The translations under genes were made by a program, and so were the position numbers. Below are positions 27,433 to 35,758 of a DNA stretch of 64,000 nt, in pieces. Source of the stretch: Trichocoleus desertorum ATA4-8-CV12 (GTDB lineage Bacteria > Cyanobacteriota > Cyanobacteriia > FACHB-46); contig JAHHIL010000012.1 of the NCBI GenBank assembly GCA_019358975.1, positions 1 through 64,000 on the forward strand, written 5' to 3'. Numbering within the stretch: position 1 is the stretch's first letter; each line of letters opens with the position of its first letter. Below the pieces are notes generated by a model, which saw only the letters and a program-made list of their open reading frames with translations, was not told where the DNA came from and searched no databases.

Positions 27433-28272
27433 ATGGTCAAATCAACTAGCCAGTTCGCTGAGTCTGATAGTCGGACTTCAACCTATACAGGTGAGTTTGT
27501 CGTAATTGAGAACCTGGTCAAAACCTATTCCACAGCGGGTGGGGGTGAGTCTGTCGTTTTAGATGGCATCAACTTGACCATTAGTGAAAACGAATTCATC
27601 TCTGTTATTGGTCACTCTGGTTGCGGGAAGTCAACCTTGTTGAAGATTCTTGCGGGTTTAGAAACGGCCAGTGCTGGCTCTGTTAGGCTAGAGGGCAGAG
27701 AGATCCGCAAGCCAGGAGCCGAGCGGATGATGGTATTCCAGCACTACTCATTGTTGCCGTGGCTGACGGTACGGGAAAACATTCGCTTAGCAGTAGATGA
27801 GGTGCTAAAGCGCGTTCCTGCCCGCGAGAAACAGCAAATTGTTAATGAACATTTGGCGATGGTGAATCTCACTGCTGCCGCCGACAAATATCCAGACGAA
27901 ATTTCGGGTGGCATGAAGCAACGAGTTGGGATTGCGCGGGCCTTAGCCATTCGGCCTAAGATGCTGCTGATGGATGAACCGTTTGGGGCGCTGGATGCCT
28001 TGACGCGCGGCAAATTGCAACGGCAAGTGCTGGATATTTGGGAAAACCAGCGCCAAGCCGTAATGATGATTACTCACGATGTCGATGAGGCGCTTTATAT
28101 GTCCGATCGCATCGTCATGATGACCAATGGCCCTGCGGCCAAGATTGGTGAGATTCTAGAGGTTCCTTTCCCTCATCCCCGCGATCGCGCAGCAATGCGT
28201 AACTCACGGGAGTATTTTGAACTCCGGAATTACGTGTTGAACTTCCTCGATCACTACTTCACTCAAGACTAG
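27433..28272 (+). CDS. NrtD/CmpD-type ABC transporter ATPase
   Basis: 279 residues. Walker A GHSGCGKST (60-68), the Q-loop in VFQHYSLLPWLTVREN, the signature SGGMKQRVGIARALA, Walker B MLLMDEPFGALDA, and switch His in MMITHDVDEALYM. It energises import by the preceding permease and binding protein. Only one ATPase gene is present; the classical nitrate and bicarbonate systems have two (C and D), the C subunit carrying a fused binding domain, and no such gene follows here. It lies 39 bases after the binding protein. Confidence 0.93.
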   Translation: MVKSTSQFAESDSRTSTYTGEFVVIENLVKTYSTAGGGESVVLDGINLTISENEFISVIGHSGCGKSTLLKILAGLETASAGSVRLEGREIRKPGAERMMVFQHYSLLPWLTVRENIRLAVDEVLKRVPAREKQQIVNEHLAMVNLTAAADKYPDEISGGMKQRVGIARALAIRPKMLLMDEPFGALDALTRGKLQRQVLDIWENQRQAVMMITHDVDEALYMSDRIVMMTNGPAAKIGEILEVPFPHPRDRAAMRNSREYFELRNYVLNFLDHYFTQD

Positions 28273-28287
28273 AGCAGGAGTTTAATT

Positions 28288-28530
28288 ATGTTTACGATTG
28301 GCGATTCCGTACAACATCAAACAACTGGACGGTTGGGCAAACTAGTGGGCTACGGTCATCAAATCTCAGAGCAAGGGGCTTATCTGCCTACCCTGCAAGT
28401 ACTAATAACCGATGAACTAACGCTAACCCATCATCATAAAGTCCTCGAAGATCTCACCTCTGCCTGGATCGTGCAGCCATCTACTCGTGGAGAGACAATT
28501 CCTGGTGTAGCATCACTTCAGCAGGTTTAG
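28288..28530 (+). CDS. small conserved protein after the ABC operon
   Basis: 80 residues with AGGAG 8 bases before the ATG, 15 bases after the ATPase gene, so probably the last gene of the operon. The N-terminus FTIGDSVQHQTTGRLGKLVGYGHQ resembles short beta-barrel (KOW/SH3-like) proteins. No catalytic residue stands out. I do not recognise the function; position suggests a transporter-associated accessory role. Confidence 0.7.
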   Translation: MFTIGDSVQHQTTGRLGKLVGYGHQISEQGAYLPTLQVLITDELTLTHHHKVLEDLTSAWIVQPSTRGETIPGVASLQQV

Positions 28531-28534
28531 CTAG

Positions 28535-29068
28535 CGACGGAAGCCCCGCGCTGTACTTGAAAAGTCAGCGTCGGGATAGGGAGTCCGGCGGTGAGGAGTC
28601 TCACCCCGAACGATGCCACAGGCGGGTGGAGTAGGTGAGCGACGAATCGCCAACCTGTCGAGCAAATAAAAGGCTTGAAGTCTATTCATGGTAAGGGTTT
28701 CAAAGTATAATTTAGATGGTTTAATAACCCACCTGACCGCATCGAACAGACAGGCAAACTTCAAAGTAGAGGTTCGACTCTTGCCGCAGGCAGATCGGTA
28801 GTTCAGGGAAGCTGTTTTCTCCAGCTGGTCGCCATGGCGTAAATCCAAGAGAAGCAAAAGCAAAAGTTATCAACCTGCGGAAGGCGGGTTGCTGCCTGGG
28901 TGGTAGGCAACTATCACGGGAGTCAGTGGGATGTGCTGCGAATGCAGACATGACCAAAACCTCCAGAAGCTGCGTCAGACCAATACTTTGCTTGCAAGGT
29001 GGAGGCAGTGGCTGTTGAAACAGGAAGCCCGTGCTGTATTGCTTGCAATCAGCGTCGGGTACTTCACC
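28535..29068 (+). mobile_element. remnants of TnpB-type (IS200/IS605) element right ends with omega-RNA-like hairpins
   Basis: Two related hairpins lie on the plus strand: 28539-28575 (GAAGCCCCGCGCTGTACTT...AGTCAGCGTCGGG) and 29024-29059 (GAAGCCCGTGCTGTATT...AATCAGCGTCGGG). The second is followed by TACTTCAC. From memory, GAAGCCC..GGGTA(G)TTCAC hairpins of this form close the right end of cyanobacterial TnpB elements, where the 3' end of the omega RNA lies and the guide follows. No TnpB frame survives; only about 0.5 kb of non-coding sequence with several hairpins remains. The second right end abuts a kinase-gene fragment. The exact family (TnpB or IscB) and the left end are not determined. 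Confidence 0.5.
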
Positions 29069-29146
29069 CTCTAAGGGCAACGTCACCGTGAAGGTAGAGC
29101 CAACGCCAACTTGAGAAGCCAGCTTGATCTCACCTTGCAAAGGAAT
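29068..29146 (-). pseudogene. C-terminal fragment of a second histidine kinase
   Basis: In one minus-strand frame, directly after the stop of the next gene, the peptide LQGEIKLASQVGVGSTFTV, followed by TLPLEG, is a HATPase_c C-terminal end. It parallels the end of the complete kinase upstream (LLQGQIQLVSELHVGSTFTVVF). The upstream part of this copy is missing, and the fragment stops at the TnpB-type right end. It looks like a paralogue removed by deletion and insertion. Confidence 0.55.
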
Positions 29147-29147
29147 T

Positions 29148-30398
29148 CTACTGCCTATGATGGTTAAACGCTTCTACCGCCAAGCTGGGAACACTAACAG
29201 TTTGACTGGAGTCCGCAACATGCTGAGGAAACACTACTGTAAAGGTAGAGCCTACATGCAACTCCGACACCAGTTGAATTTGTCCCTGCAATAACTGCAC
29301 CAGCCGCGCCACGATCGCTAAGCCTAGGCCAGTGCTTTCAGGCAACGCGGAAGGGGAATGCTCATTGACCCGAAAGTAAGGATCAAAGACTCGCGCTTGG
29401 TCTTCCGGGCTAATGCCAAGACCTGTATCGGCGATCGCGATCGACCAATGTTGATCGGGCAAGCGATGGCACTGGACGTGAATTGTGCCTATGTTGGTAT
29501 AGCGAATTGCATTGCTCACCAAGTTAGTAATCACCTGCTGCAACCGGAGAGGATCGGTTGTGATCGTTACAGGAGCCGCGTCGTAATCAATGTCTAGAGT
29601 CAGTCCTTTAGCCAGAGCTAGGGGTTCTAGCATTTCCATCACGCTATTGATCACCAAGCGCACATCAACTGTCGTGAGATGAAGCTGCATGTTGCCTGCT
29701 TCGTAACGCGATAGCTCTAAAACATTATTGATCAAGCGCAATAAGTCGCGGCCATGTCGTAGCACCCGCTCAATATTCTCAATACTCGGAACATTATCTT
29801 TTGCTTCCAGTTGCTGCTGCTGGCGCAAAAAGAGTTCTGAGTAGCCAATGATGGAATTCAGCGGCGTTTTGAGTTCGTGAGCTAATAAAGAAAGATTTTC
29901 CTGGCTGGTGCGAACTAAGCGAGTTAGCTCTTGATTGGTGAGTGCGAGTTGGCTTTGCAGTTGCTCAAATTCTCGAAGCCGTTCTTCTACATAGCTTTTG
30001 AAGCATTGAGCGATCGCCTCATCCACCACCACATCAATCAGCCGAAACGATCGAATGATGACGGCGGGCTGTGCCTGTAGTAGATCAGGTTGTAGGGCAG
30101 TAAAAATTTCTGAGCGTAATAAGCGATATTCCCGCGCAATTTCTCTCGAGTCAAATCCCTGCTCCGCTCGCAAAACACCATGATTGAGGCTGGCAGCGAC
30201 TAATTCCGACACATTGCTGTCCTGAGACTCACAGAGCACAGTCGCCATCGCGGCCAAGACATGGGGAATATGGTTGCGAATTGCAGTCGCAGAAAGGTCA
30301 TCTGCACTTTCAATTTGCCGATCTTGGCGCACTGCGTCCACCCACTGCTCAACAATGCCCTCAGTCTTCTCAACTAGGACTTGCCCAAAATCTTTCAT
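29148..30398 (-). CDS. sensor histidine kinase with RsbRD-like N-terminus
   Basis: 416 residues, soluble. The N-terminal helical region (about 1-150; VEKTEGIVEQWVDAVRQDR, EYRLLRSEIFTAL) resembles the RsbRD_N domain of stressosome-related sensors. HisKA follows with the His in LSLLAHELKTPLNSIIGYS (about 174), then HATPase_c (LVSNAIRYTNIGTIH, DTGLGISPEDQARVF, STGLGLAIVARLV). Signal and response regulator are unknown. It ends at a patch of mobile-element and kinase debris, suggesting a former tandem pair. Confidence 0.9.
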   Translation of the reverse strand: MKDFGQVLVEKTEGIVEQWVDAVRQDRQIESADDLSATAIRNHIPHVLAAMATVLCESQDSNVSELVAASLNHGVLRAEQGFDSREIAREYRLLRSEIFTALQPDLLQAQPAVIIRSFRLIDVVVDEAIAQCFKSYVEERLREFEQLQSQLALTNQELTRLVRTSQENLSLLAHELKTPLNSIIGYSELFLRQQQQLEAKDNVPSIENIERVLRHGRDLLRLINNVLELSRYEAGNMQLHLTTVDVRLVINSVMEMLEPLALAKGLTLDIDYDAAPVTITTDPLRLQQVITNLVSNAIRYTNIGTIHVQCHRLPDQHWSIAIADTGLGISPEDQARVFDPYFRVNEHSPSALPESTGLGLAIVARLVQLLQGQIQLVSELHVGSTFTVVFPQHVADSSQTVSVPSLAVEAFNHHRQ

Positions 30399-30548
30399 GG
30401 TACGAGCCGGAAGGAGTGGTAGAAAAATCTTCTCCCTCTGGTATGAAATCAGTCTAACGATTACCTATCTCTTCCGCTAGGGGTAGAAACCGAGATAAGA
30501 ATACGGCATTGCTACATGGCCCAGACACTGTTAATAGAGTTTGTCGCT

Positions 30549-31478
30549 TCAGAGCATCACCTCATCAATGCGATCGAGGTCTGCTAACCAATCTGCCACC
30601 GGAGCGACTTCTGAATCACTGGAGTGCCGCTGACAACGACCCGAAAACTGACAATCGTCACAGTGCTCTAGGGCTACATTCACTTGCGGAAACGGTTCGC
30701 CCTGTTGATATCGTTCGAGCCAGCCAGTGAGTTGCTGTAGCAGTTGCGTTAACTCTTGCCGAGTTTGCTCGTGCCAGGCGGAACTGTAGGGGAAGGTAAG
30801 GCTTTGGGGTAGCGGAGCCTTAGTGGGGTCATCCTGGGCTTGCACGAACCAGTAAGTCAAAGAAATCTGTTCTGGTAAATAGGGACTAGTTTCTGCCAGC
30901 ACAAAGGGATATAGACGAGTTTGCCAATTGTGCGCTAGCCAACTTCGCTGGGGCGGGCGGGGGTAGGTTTTCCAGTCTAGAATCCGGGCTTGCTCCTCTA
31001 GCATGACCAAGTCGTAAATCACCGTGATTGGATAGCCTTGCACACTGCAAGTCCGGCGGTGCTCACTTTGTCGCCAAGTAGAGCCTGAAGAAGTTGCAGC
31101 AGGCCCGACAATTTCTGGAACTGCGGCTAGTAGGGTACTCACGCAGCGCTGCATTTGAGCATCTTCTGCCATCAAGGCATCGATGGGTAGCCCAAGTTCT
31201 TGTTGCTGCATCAGTAAGTGGAAACGGCTCCCCCATGCTTGATGCGCTTGCTGTTCTGGAGTAGAAGGTGAGCCAAGCTGCTCTAGATAAATATGTTGAA
31301 ACTTCCGGGGACAAGTTTCTAGCAGATTCAATTGCCCTTGAGACAGCCGCAACTTAGGCTCTGGGCTGTCAGCGATCGCAACATTACTGGCAACGTTACC
31401 CACAATGTCACTTGCAACGTTACTGGCACCATCAAAGGTAGTATCCCAATGGGTCTGCTGGCTCTGCATGATGGTCAC
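30549..31478 (-). CDS. PD-(D/E)XK nuclease, Cas4/AddB-like, with four-Cys Fe-S pattern
   Basis: 309 residues. Features of the RecB-like nuclease family: the N-terminal RLSQGQLNLLETCPRKFQHI (first Cys), the catalytic RILDWKTYPRPP (Asp and Lys of D...xxK), QTRLYPFVLA (Gln of the QxxxY motif), and C-terminal CDDCQFSGRC. One Cys plus C-x2-C-x5-C is the 4Fe-4S arrangement of Cas4 and AddB. No CRISPR or helicase gene is nearby. Its ATG overlaps the stop of the fibrillin gene (ATGA), so translation is coupled. The first 45 residues are low-complexity (repeated NVAS-type units). A paralogue lies at 43187. Confidence 0.85.
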   Translation of the reverse strand: MTIMQSQQTHWDTTFDGASNVASDIVGNVASNVAIADSPEPKLRLSQGQLNLLETCPRKFQHIYLEQLGSPSTPEQQAHQAWGSRFHLLMQQQELGLPIDALMAEDAQMQRCVSTLLAAVPEIVGPAATSSGSTWRQSEHRRTCSVQGYPITVIYDLVMLEEQARILDWKTYPRPPQRSWLAHNWQTRLYPFVLAETSPYLPEQISLTYWFVQAQDDPTKAPLPQSLTFPYSSAWHEQTRQELTQLLQQLTGWLERYQQGEPFPQVNVALEHCDDCQFSGRCQRHSSDSEVAPVADWLADLDRIDEVML

Positions 31479-32065
31479 TCTCGGACTTTAGTCAGGACAA
31501 AAACACTGCCTTCATTGCCCCGTCCGATGCGTAAGTCGGCATCTAGATAGGTAATATCTAGCCAGCCCTGCTGGTCTCGGCCTGCAATACTAAAGTCGAT
31601 CGCAAGAAATTTTTCTCCGCTCTCCAGTCGCTGCACAAATTGAGACGGCCACTGATAGCCGATCAGCCGTTGTAAACCCAACACAGAGCGCTCAAACTTC
31701 ACCTCAACTCGTCGCTGCGAGACAGCTTGAAAGCGGGCAGCAACACTGACCAACCCCTCTAGGTAGGGCAAGCCATGCACTTCAGCCAAGTTATAAATCT
31801 TGGATTCGGCAGCCCGAATGAACTGGTAAATCTGTCCCAACTTCACCAAAGGAAATTGATCAATATTTAGCAGACCTCGACTGGTGGTGTAGAGCAAGCG
31901 CCAGTTGCCGTCTAAAAGATCACTGGCTTCGGTCGGTCGTGGGGTAGGATTGCGGTCTTCTAATTGAGCGATCGCTGCTAAGATGGCCAGTTGATCGCGC
32001 TCTGTTGCTAGCAAACCTCGATTCTTGCCTGCGATCGCCTCTAATAACTCTGCCTTGCCTAACAT
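31475..32065 (-). CDS. PAP/fibrillin family protein
   Basis: 196 residues. The plastid-lipid-associated (fibrillin) signature is clear: N-terminal LLEAIAGKNRGLLAT, then LLDGNWRLLYTTSRGLLNID, and a C-terminal WLDITYLDADLRIGRGNEGSVFVL. Fibrillins are lipocalin-like proteins at thylakoid membranes or plastoglobules that bind lipids or quinones under light stress. Full length. Upstream of and coupled to the nuclease gene; no functional link is known to me. Confidence 0.93.
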   Translation of the reverse strand: MLGKAELLEAIAGKNRGLLATERDQLAILAAIAQLEDRNPTPRPTEASDLLDGNWRLLYTTSRGLLNIDQFPLVKLGQIYQFIRAAESKIYNLAEVHGLPYLEGLVSVAARFQAVSQRRVEVKFERSVLGLQRLIGYQWPSQFVQRLESGEKFLAIDFSIAGRDQQGWLDITYLDADLRIGRGNEGSVFVLTKVRE

Positions 32066-32285
32066 CGGAGCTGACCTCCACTAGATGGTTAGATGCTCTG
32101 GTCTTGATCGTGTTACAGCAGTTTGATAAGTGTTAGCGCAACTTTACAAATCTTTTGAGGGCTTTCTTGACTTAAACTCAAATATCCGCTAGAGATGTCT
32201 TCACGAAATTCCCCACTCGGTGGTAGACTCTGGGCATCTCCGTTCGTCAGAATAAAAAAGTAGATCCTCTAGGCCGAACCTTAGC

Positions 32286-32522
32286 ATGTACAACCCTTCT
32301 TTGCGGCAGCAATCTCGTAATGAGCGCGCTCCCATCATTCCAATCCAGCAAGAGTCTTCAATTTTAGACTGGCTGGAGGCAAATGGTCGTCTGTTGGCAC
32401 GCGATAGTCAAGATTTTGACTACTCCGATAATGAGGAAGAAATTGCCGAACTCATGGCCGTTGACGACAACACCTATGACGCAGATGACGATGATGACGA
32501 TCTACTCGATCTAGATGAATAG
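32286..32522 (+). CDS. DUF3134-type small acidic protein
   Basis: 78 residues. The sequence IPIQQESSILDWLEANGRL, then EEEIAELMAVDD, then a C-terminus of almost only Asp, fits the cyanobacterial DUF3134 family. Function unknown. The pure acidic tail (DDDDDDLLDLDE) could bind cations or basic partners. Confidence 0.85.
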   Translation: MYNPSLRQQSRNERAPIIPIQQESSILDWLEANGRLLARDSQDFDYSDNEEEIAELMAVDDNTYDADDDDDDLLDLDE

Positions 32523-32642
32523 ATAAAGTTCAGTATCGCTCTAAGTATGACAATCGCCCAAATGGGTAAAATTTTGTCCTGAATCTCCAAAGATCAGCTC
32601 GAAATCTTTGGCATGTGTGGTGTGAAGTGAGATGACAATCCA

Positions 32643-33746
32643 GTGGACGCAAAACTATTTTCTGACCGCTCCCTCAAGCTAACGGGGACAATACTGCTAC
32701 TAGCGCTGTGGACAGGGCTGAGCTTTGCCGCCTCCACGCTAGATGGATTCGCCAGCCGCTCTCTCTGGCAAGGACTTTCCTTAACTTTGCCGTTGTGGAT
32801 TAGTGGTTTAGCGACTGCCGCATTGGGTTACTGGACCGTACCCTTACTCCGGGCGCTAAAAACTGGCCAATTTATTCGAGAAGACGGGCCTCAAGCTCAC
32901 TTAAAGAAAGCAGGCACCCCAACGATGGGGGGCATTTTCTTTGTGCCAGCAGCCGTGGCGATCGCGGTACTTTGGTCTGGGTTTAACTCGAATGTAGTAG
33001 CAGTCTCAGCCCTAACGCTCAGCTACGGCTTCATCGGCTGGCTAGACGACTGGCAAGTTTTACGCCGCAAATCCAACAAAGGCATTTCACCTCGGATGAA
33101 GCTTGCCCTACAGGTCATGTTTGGCGGGCTCTTCTGTCTGTGGCTGATGCTGAGTCAAGGCGAAAGTATTACTACGGTGGCTTTACCCTTTGGGCTAGCA
33201 CTACCGCTGGGACTGCTGTTTTGGCCCTTGGCTTGGTTTGTGTTGGTGTCGGAGAGTAATGCCACCAACCTGACGGATGGTCTAGATGGCTTAGCAGGTG
33301 GCACGGGAGCGATCGCTCTCCTAGGTTTAGGCGCTTTGGTTGCGCCCACCCATCCCGAACTAATGCTGTTTGCGGCTTGTCTCAGTGGCGGCTGTCTAGG
33401 TTTCCTCATGCACAATCGGAACCCCGCTCGCGTCTTCATGGGAGACACGGGTTCTTTGGCGCTTGGGGGAGCCTTAGCCGCGATCGCCCTCATTACCAAC
33501 ACCCTCTGGGCGCTCCTGATTCTCGGTGGTCTGTTCCTGGTAGAAACGTTGTCTGTAATTGCACAAGTCAGTTATTTCAAAGCCACCAAAGGCCCCAATG
33601 GGGTAGGCAAGCGTCTCTTCAAAATGGCTCCTCTACATCACCATTTAGAACTATCTGGTTGGTCAGAAAACCAGATTGTCGCTCGGTTCTACCTGACAGG
33701 AGGACTGCTAGCCTTAGCGTGTCTGCTGTTACAGCTTTTTGTTTAA
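32643..33746 (+). CDS. mraY: phospho-N-acetylmuramoyl-pentapeptide transferase
   Basis: 367 residues, about ten membrane helices. MraY transfers phospho-MurNAc-pentapeptide to undecaprenyl phosphate, making lipid I at the inner face of the membrane. Diagnostic motifs: [18 protein letters not shown] (about 81), the Asp cluster [13 protein letters not shown] and [12 protein letters not shown], and [15 protein letters not shown] near the end. The start is a GTG at 32643 without a strong ribosome-binding site; the N-terminus is somewhat longer than in E. coli, as usual for cyanobacteria. Not next to other mur genes. Confidence 0.96.
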   Translation: MDAKLFSDRSLKLTGTILLLALWTGLSFAASTLDGFASRSLWQGLSLTLPLWISGLATAALGYWTVPLLRALKTGQFIREDGPQAHLKKAGTPTMGGIFFVPAAVAIAVLWSGFNSNVVAVSALTLSYGFIGWLDDWQVLRRKSNKGISPRMKLALQVMFGGLFCLWLMLSQGESITTVALPFGLALPLGLLFWPLAWFVLVSESNATNLTDGLDGLAGGTGAIALLGLGALVAPTHPELMLFAACLSGGCLGFLMHNRNPARVFMGDTGSLALGGALAAIALITNTLWALLILGGLFLVETLSVIAQVSYFKATKGPNGVGKRLFKMAPLHHHLELSGWSENQIVARFYLTGGLLALACLLLQLFV

Positions 33747-33790
33747 GCTTTTTGTTTAAGCGTCTCTAACAAAACTGGATCAAGTTTTAG

Positions 33791-33824
33791 ATTCGAGCTT
33801 CCTACGGGGGTTCGAATTTTTTTT
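33791..33824 (+). terminator. Rho-independent terminator after mraY
   Basis: ATTCGA pairs with TTCGAAT around a 14-base loop, directly followed by a run of eight T. The stem is short but the U-run is strong. Confidence 0.65.
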
Positions 33825-33997
33825 AGGACTGGTTGAAATTTGCCTTCTGCCTAGTAGCAAGTACGAAGAGAAGTTAAACCATTGCGACTAGTAACCTAAA
33901 GATTAAGTAAAACTGCTGGCTTTAGCTAGCCGCCCCCAGGCAGGAGAGTTTATGGTTGGGAACATCTAAGCCATTCCCTCCCTACCTGTAGGGTTTC

Positions 33998-34336
33998 ATG
34001 ATGCAATACGCCCCTTCTCGCCCCCAATTCGAAGTATTTGAAGTTTCCGGTCAGCTCAATGCGGCCAGTGCTACTGAGTTACAGAATCAGTTGAAGCACA
34101 AAGTTGCGTCTAGCCCCGCCCAACACGTCATCGTTGACATGGCTCAAGTAGAGTCCCTGGACAGCTCTGGTCTGATGGTGTTGATAGGAACCCTTAGCTT
34201 GGCTCAACGCTTAGGGCGTGAGTTGATCCTGTGCTCAATTTCACCCTCAGTCCAAATTATTTTTGAGTTAACCCAGCTCGATAAAGTTTTTCCCATCTTT
34301 GAGAATCAAGCGGCTTTTGCTGCCACATTGGGCTGA
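33998..34336 (+). CDS. STAS-domain anti-sigma factor antagonist
   Basis: 112 residues, a single STAS domain of the SpoIIAA/RsbV type. The segment VDMAQVESLDSSGLMVLIG contains the conserved DSSG, with the Ser that partner kinases phosphorylate. Such proteins bind anti-sigma factors or regulate phosphatases. No anti-sigma kinase or PP2C phosphatase is adjacent, so the partner is unknown. Confidence 0.92.
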   Translation: MMQYAPSRPQFEVFEVSGQLNAASATELQNQLKHKVASSPAQHVIVDMAQVESLDSSGLMVLIGTLSLAQRLGRELILCSISPSVQIIFELTQLDKVFPIFENQAAFAATLG

Positions 34337-34370
34337 GCCAGTTTCAGACAATTCACTCTCTTATTTCAGT

Positions 34371-35381
34371 TCAAGCTTGCATCCTTCTCACTTCTTCATT
34401 GGCTTCTAGCTGAAATCTTAAATTTTGGTTGTACTCTTCAACGTGCTTGAGTTCTTCCAGCTTCCGCAGAATCGTTTTGGTAAAGTTCTCAGCATCAGGT
34501 AGTTGGTCGGCAATTTGAGCAGTTTCTACTTCAATGTCGATCATCTTAATCATGCGGGCGTACTCACTCACCAGCCGCTGGTTGTTGGTGGTTTGCTTGC
34601 TCAAAATACCAACAGCACTGGTCGTGCGACGAATTCGATTGGCATAGAGCTTGTCGTCAAACTGCAACATTTTGCGCTTCAGAGATTCAAGCTGACTGAT
34701 TAGCGCTTGGTTGGCAGCAGATTCGTGCTTCAGCTCTCCCACTCGTTGCTCTAGGCCGTATCTCTGGGTTAACAGCTTTTGGTCAGCCATTAGACGCAAT
34801 TCTTCCTGCACGTTCATCTGTAAAGGAGGACTAGAGAGCTGGGCTGTATGGGCGAGTCTGGCGTAGAGCAAAAGACCCGCCGCGCTTAGCGTTGATAACA
34901 AAAAGATATTGGCCCCGGTGAACAGCAGAGATAGAAACACAACGGTGGAGACGGTCCCGCGAGTAGCTACTAAGTAGCCAGGGCTGGGTACGGGAGCAGG
35001 TAGAAGATAGTCACTACCCGTCGTGTGGTTAGTAATCGCAATTAGCTTTTTTAGAACGTAGCCCTGGGTGGTATAGAGCAGCGAGACCATATCGCCCCGA
35101 CGGACGGGAATCCCATCTTCTGCCCCCGGAACTGAAAACTTCAGGACTTGCAGGCTCCTAGCAGGCGTAATAATGCGAAATTCATAATGCCGTTTATAAA
35201 ATCTCGGCAGCTTACTAGTGAGGTAAAGCAATACCTCTCGCATAGAATTTCGCTGAGAGAGCTTACCATAAACAACACCATATTTGCGTTGGCAGGAGGT
35301 GCACCTCAACTGGGGAATGCTGTCATAGTTGAGGGTACCCAGGGGTGTCAGACACGATGGGCAGTGAATTGACCGTTTCAT
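34371..35381 (-). CDS. membrane protein with N-terminal zinc ribbon and coiled coil
   Basis: 336 residues if started at the ATG at 35381, just before the zinc ribbon (CPSC..CTSC, residues 5-32). A positively charged cytoplasmic region follows, then two hydrophobic segments (about 142-160 and 163-182), and a C-terminal coiled coil of about 140 residues (KLLTQRYGLEQRVGELKHE, IRRTTSAVGILSKQTTNNQR). An upstream ATG would add 20 residues of unconvincing sequence. No enzyme motif. It looks like a membrane-anchored scaffold; I do not recognise a family. Confidence 0.75.
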   Translation of the reverse strand: MKRSIHCPSCLTPLGTLNYDSIPQLRCTSCQRKYGVVYGKLSQRNSMREVLLYLTSKLPRFYKRHYEFRIITPARSLQVLKFSVPGAEDGIPVRRGDMVSLLYTTQGYVLKKLIAITNHTTGSDYLLPAPVPSPGYLVATRGTVSTVVFLSLLFTGANIFLLSTLSAAGLLLYARLAHTAQLSSPPLQMNVQEELRLMADQKLLTQRYGLEQRVGELKHESAANQALISQLESLKRKMLQFDDKLYANRIRRTTSAVGILSKQTTNNQRLVSEYARMIKMIDIEVETAQIADQLPDAENFTKTILRKLEELKHVEEYNQNLRFQLEANEEVRRMQA

Positions 35382-35758
35382 AAAGAAGGGGCTCAGCCAG
35401 AGCCAATATTCAAGCTTGCCTGAATGAAAACAGTGCCACATGCAAGCAGCACGTCAGTAGATCGATTCTAGTGCTTGGCTTTAAAAGTGGGTGGGAGAAT
35501 TTGCAAGTAGAAGAATTTGTAACAGAGGCCGCGATCGCTCCAGTCAATCTCCACAATTAGATCCCTGGTAATCAACCTCAATCACAGAAAAAGATTTTTG
35601 CAAAGAATTTAGATGCGGAATTACTAAATTTACTGGTGTGGTATTCAGCAACGCTATCCTGACTCCTCAAGCCTTTGTATTTGTATAGGTGTAAGGTCTA
35701 TTGTTGGGCCTTTTAAGCCTTAACTTATGGCCTGGTTCTACCCTCTAGGATGACCTTC
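35382..35758. other. intergenic region, no gene seen
   Basis: About 375 bases between divergent genes. I see no further open frame with coding character. It must contain the two promoters. Confidence 0.4.

Noticed and set aside
28531-29140. Minus-strand frames of 110 and 139 codons
   Set aside because: They run antisense through the hairpin-rich element remnants; only the first 25 or so residues of the longer one are real (kinase remnant).
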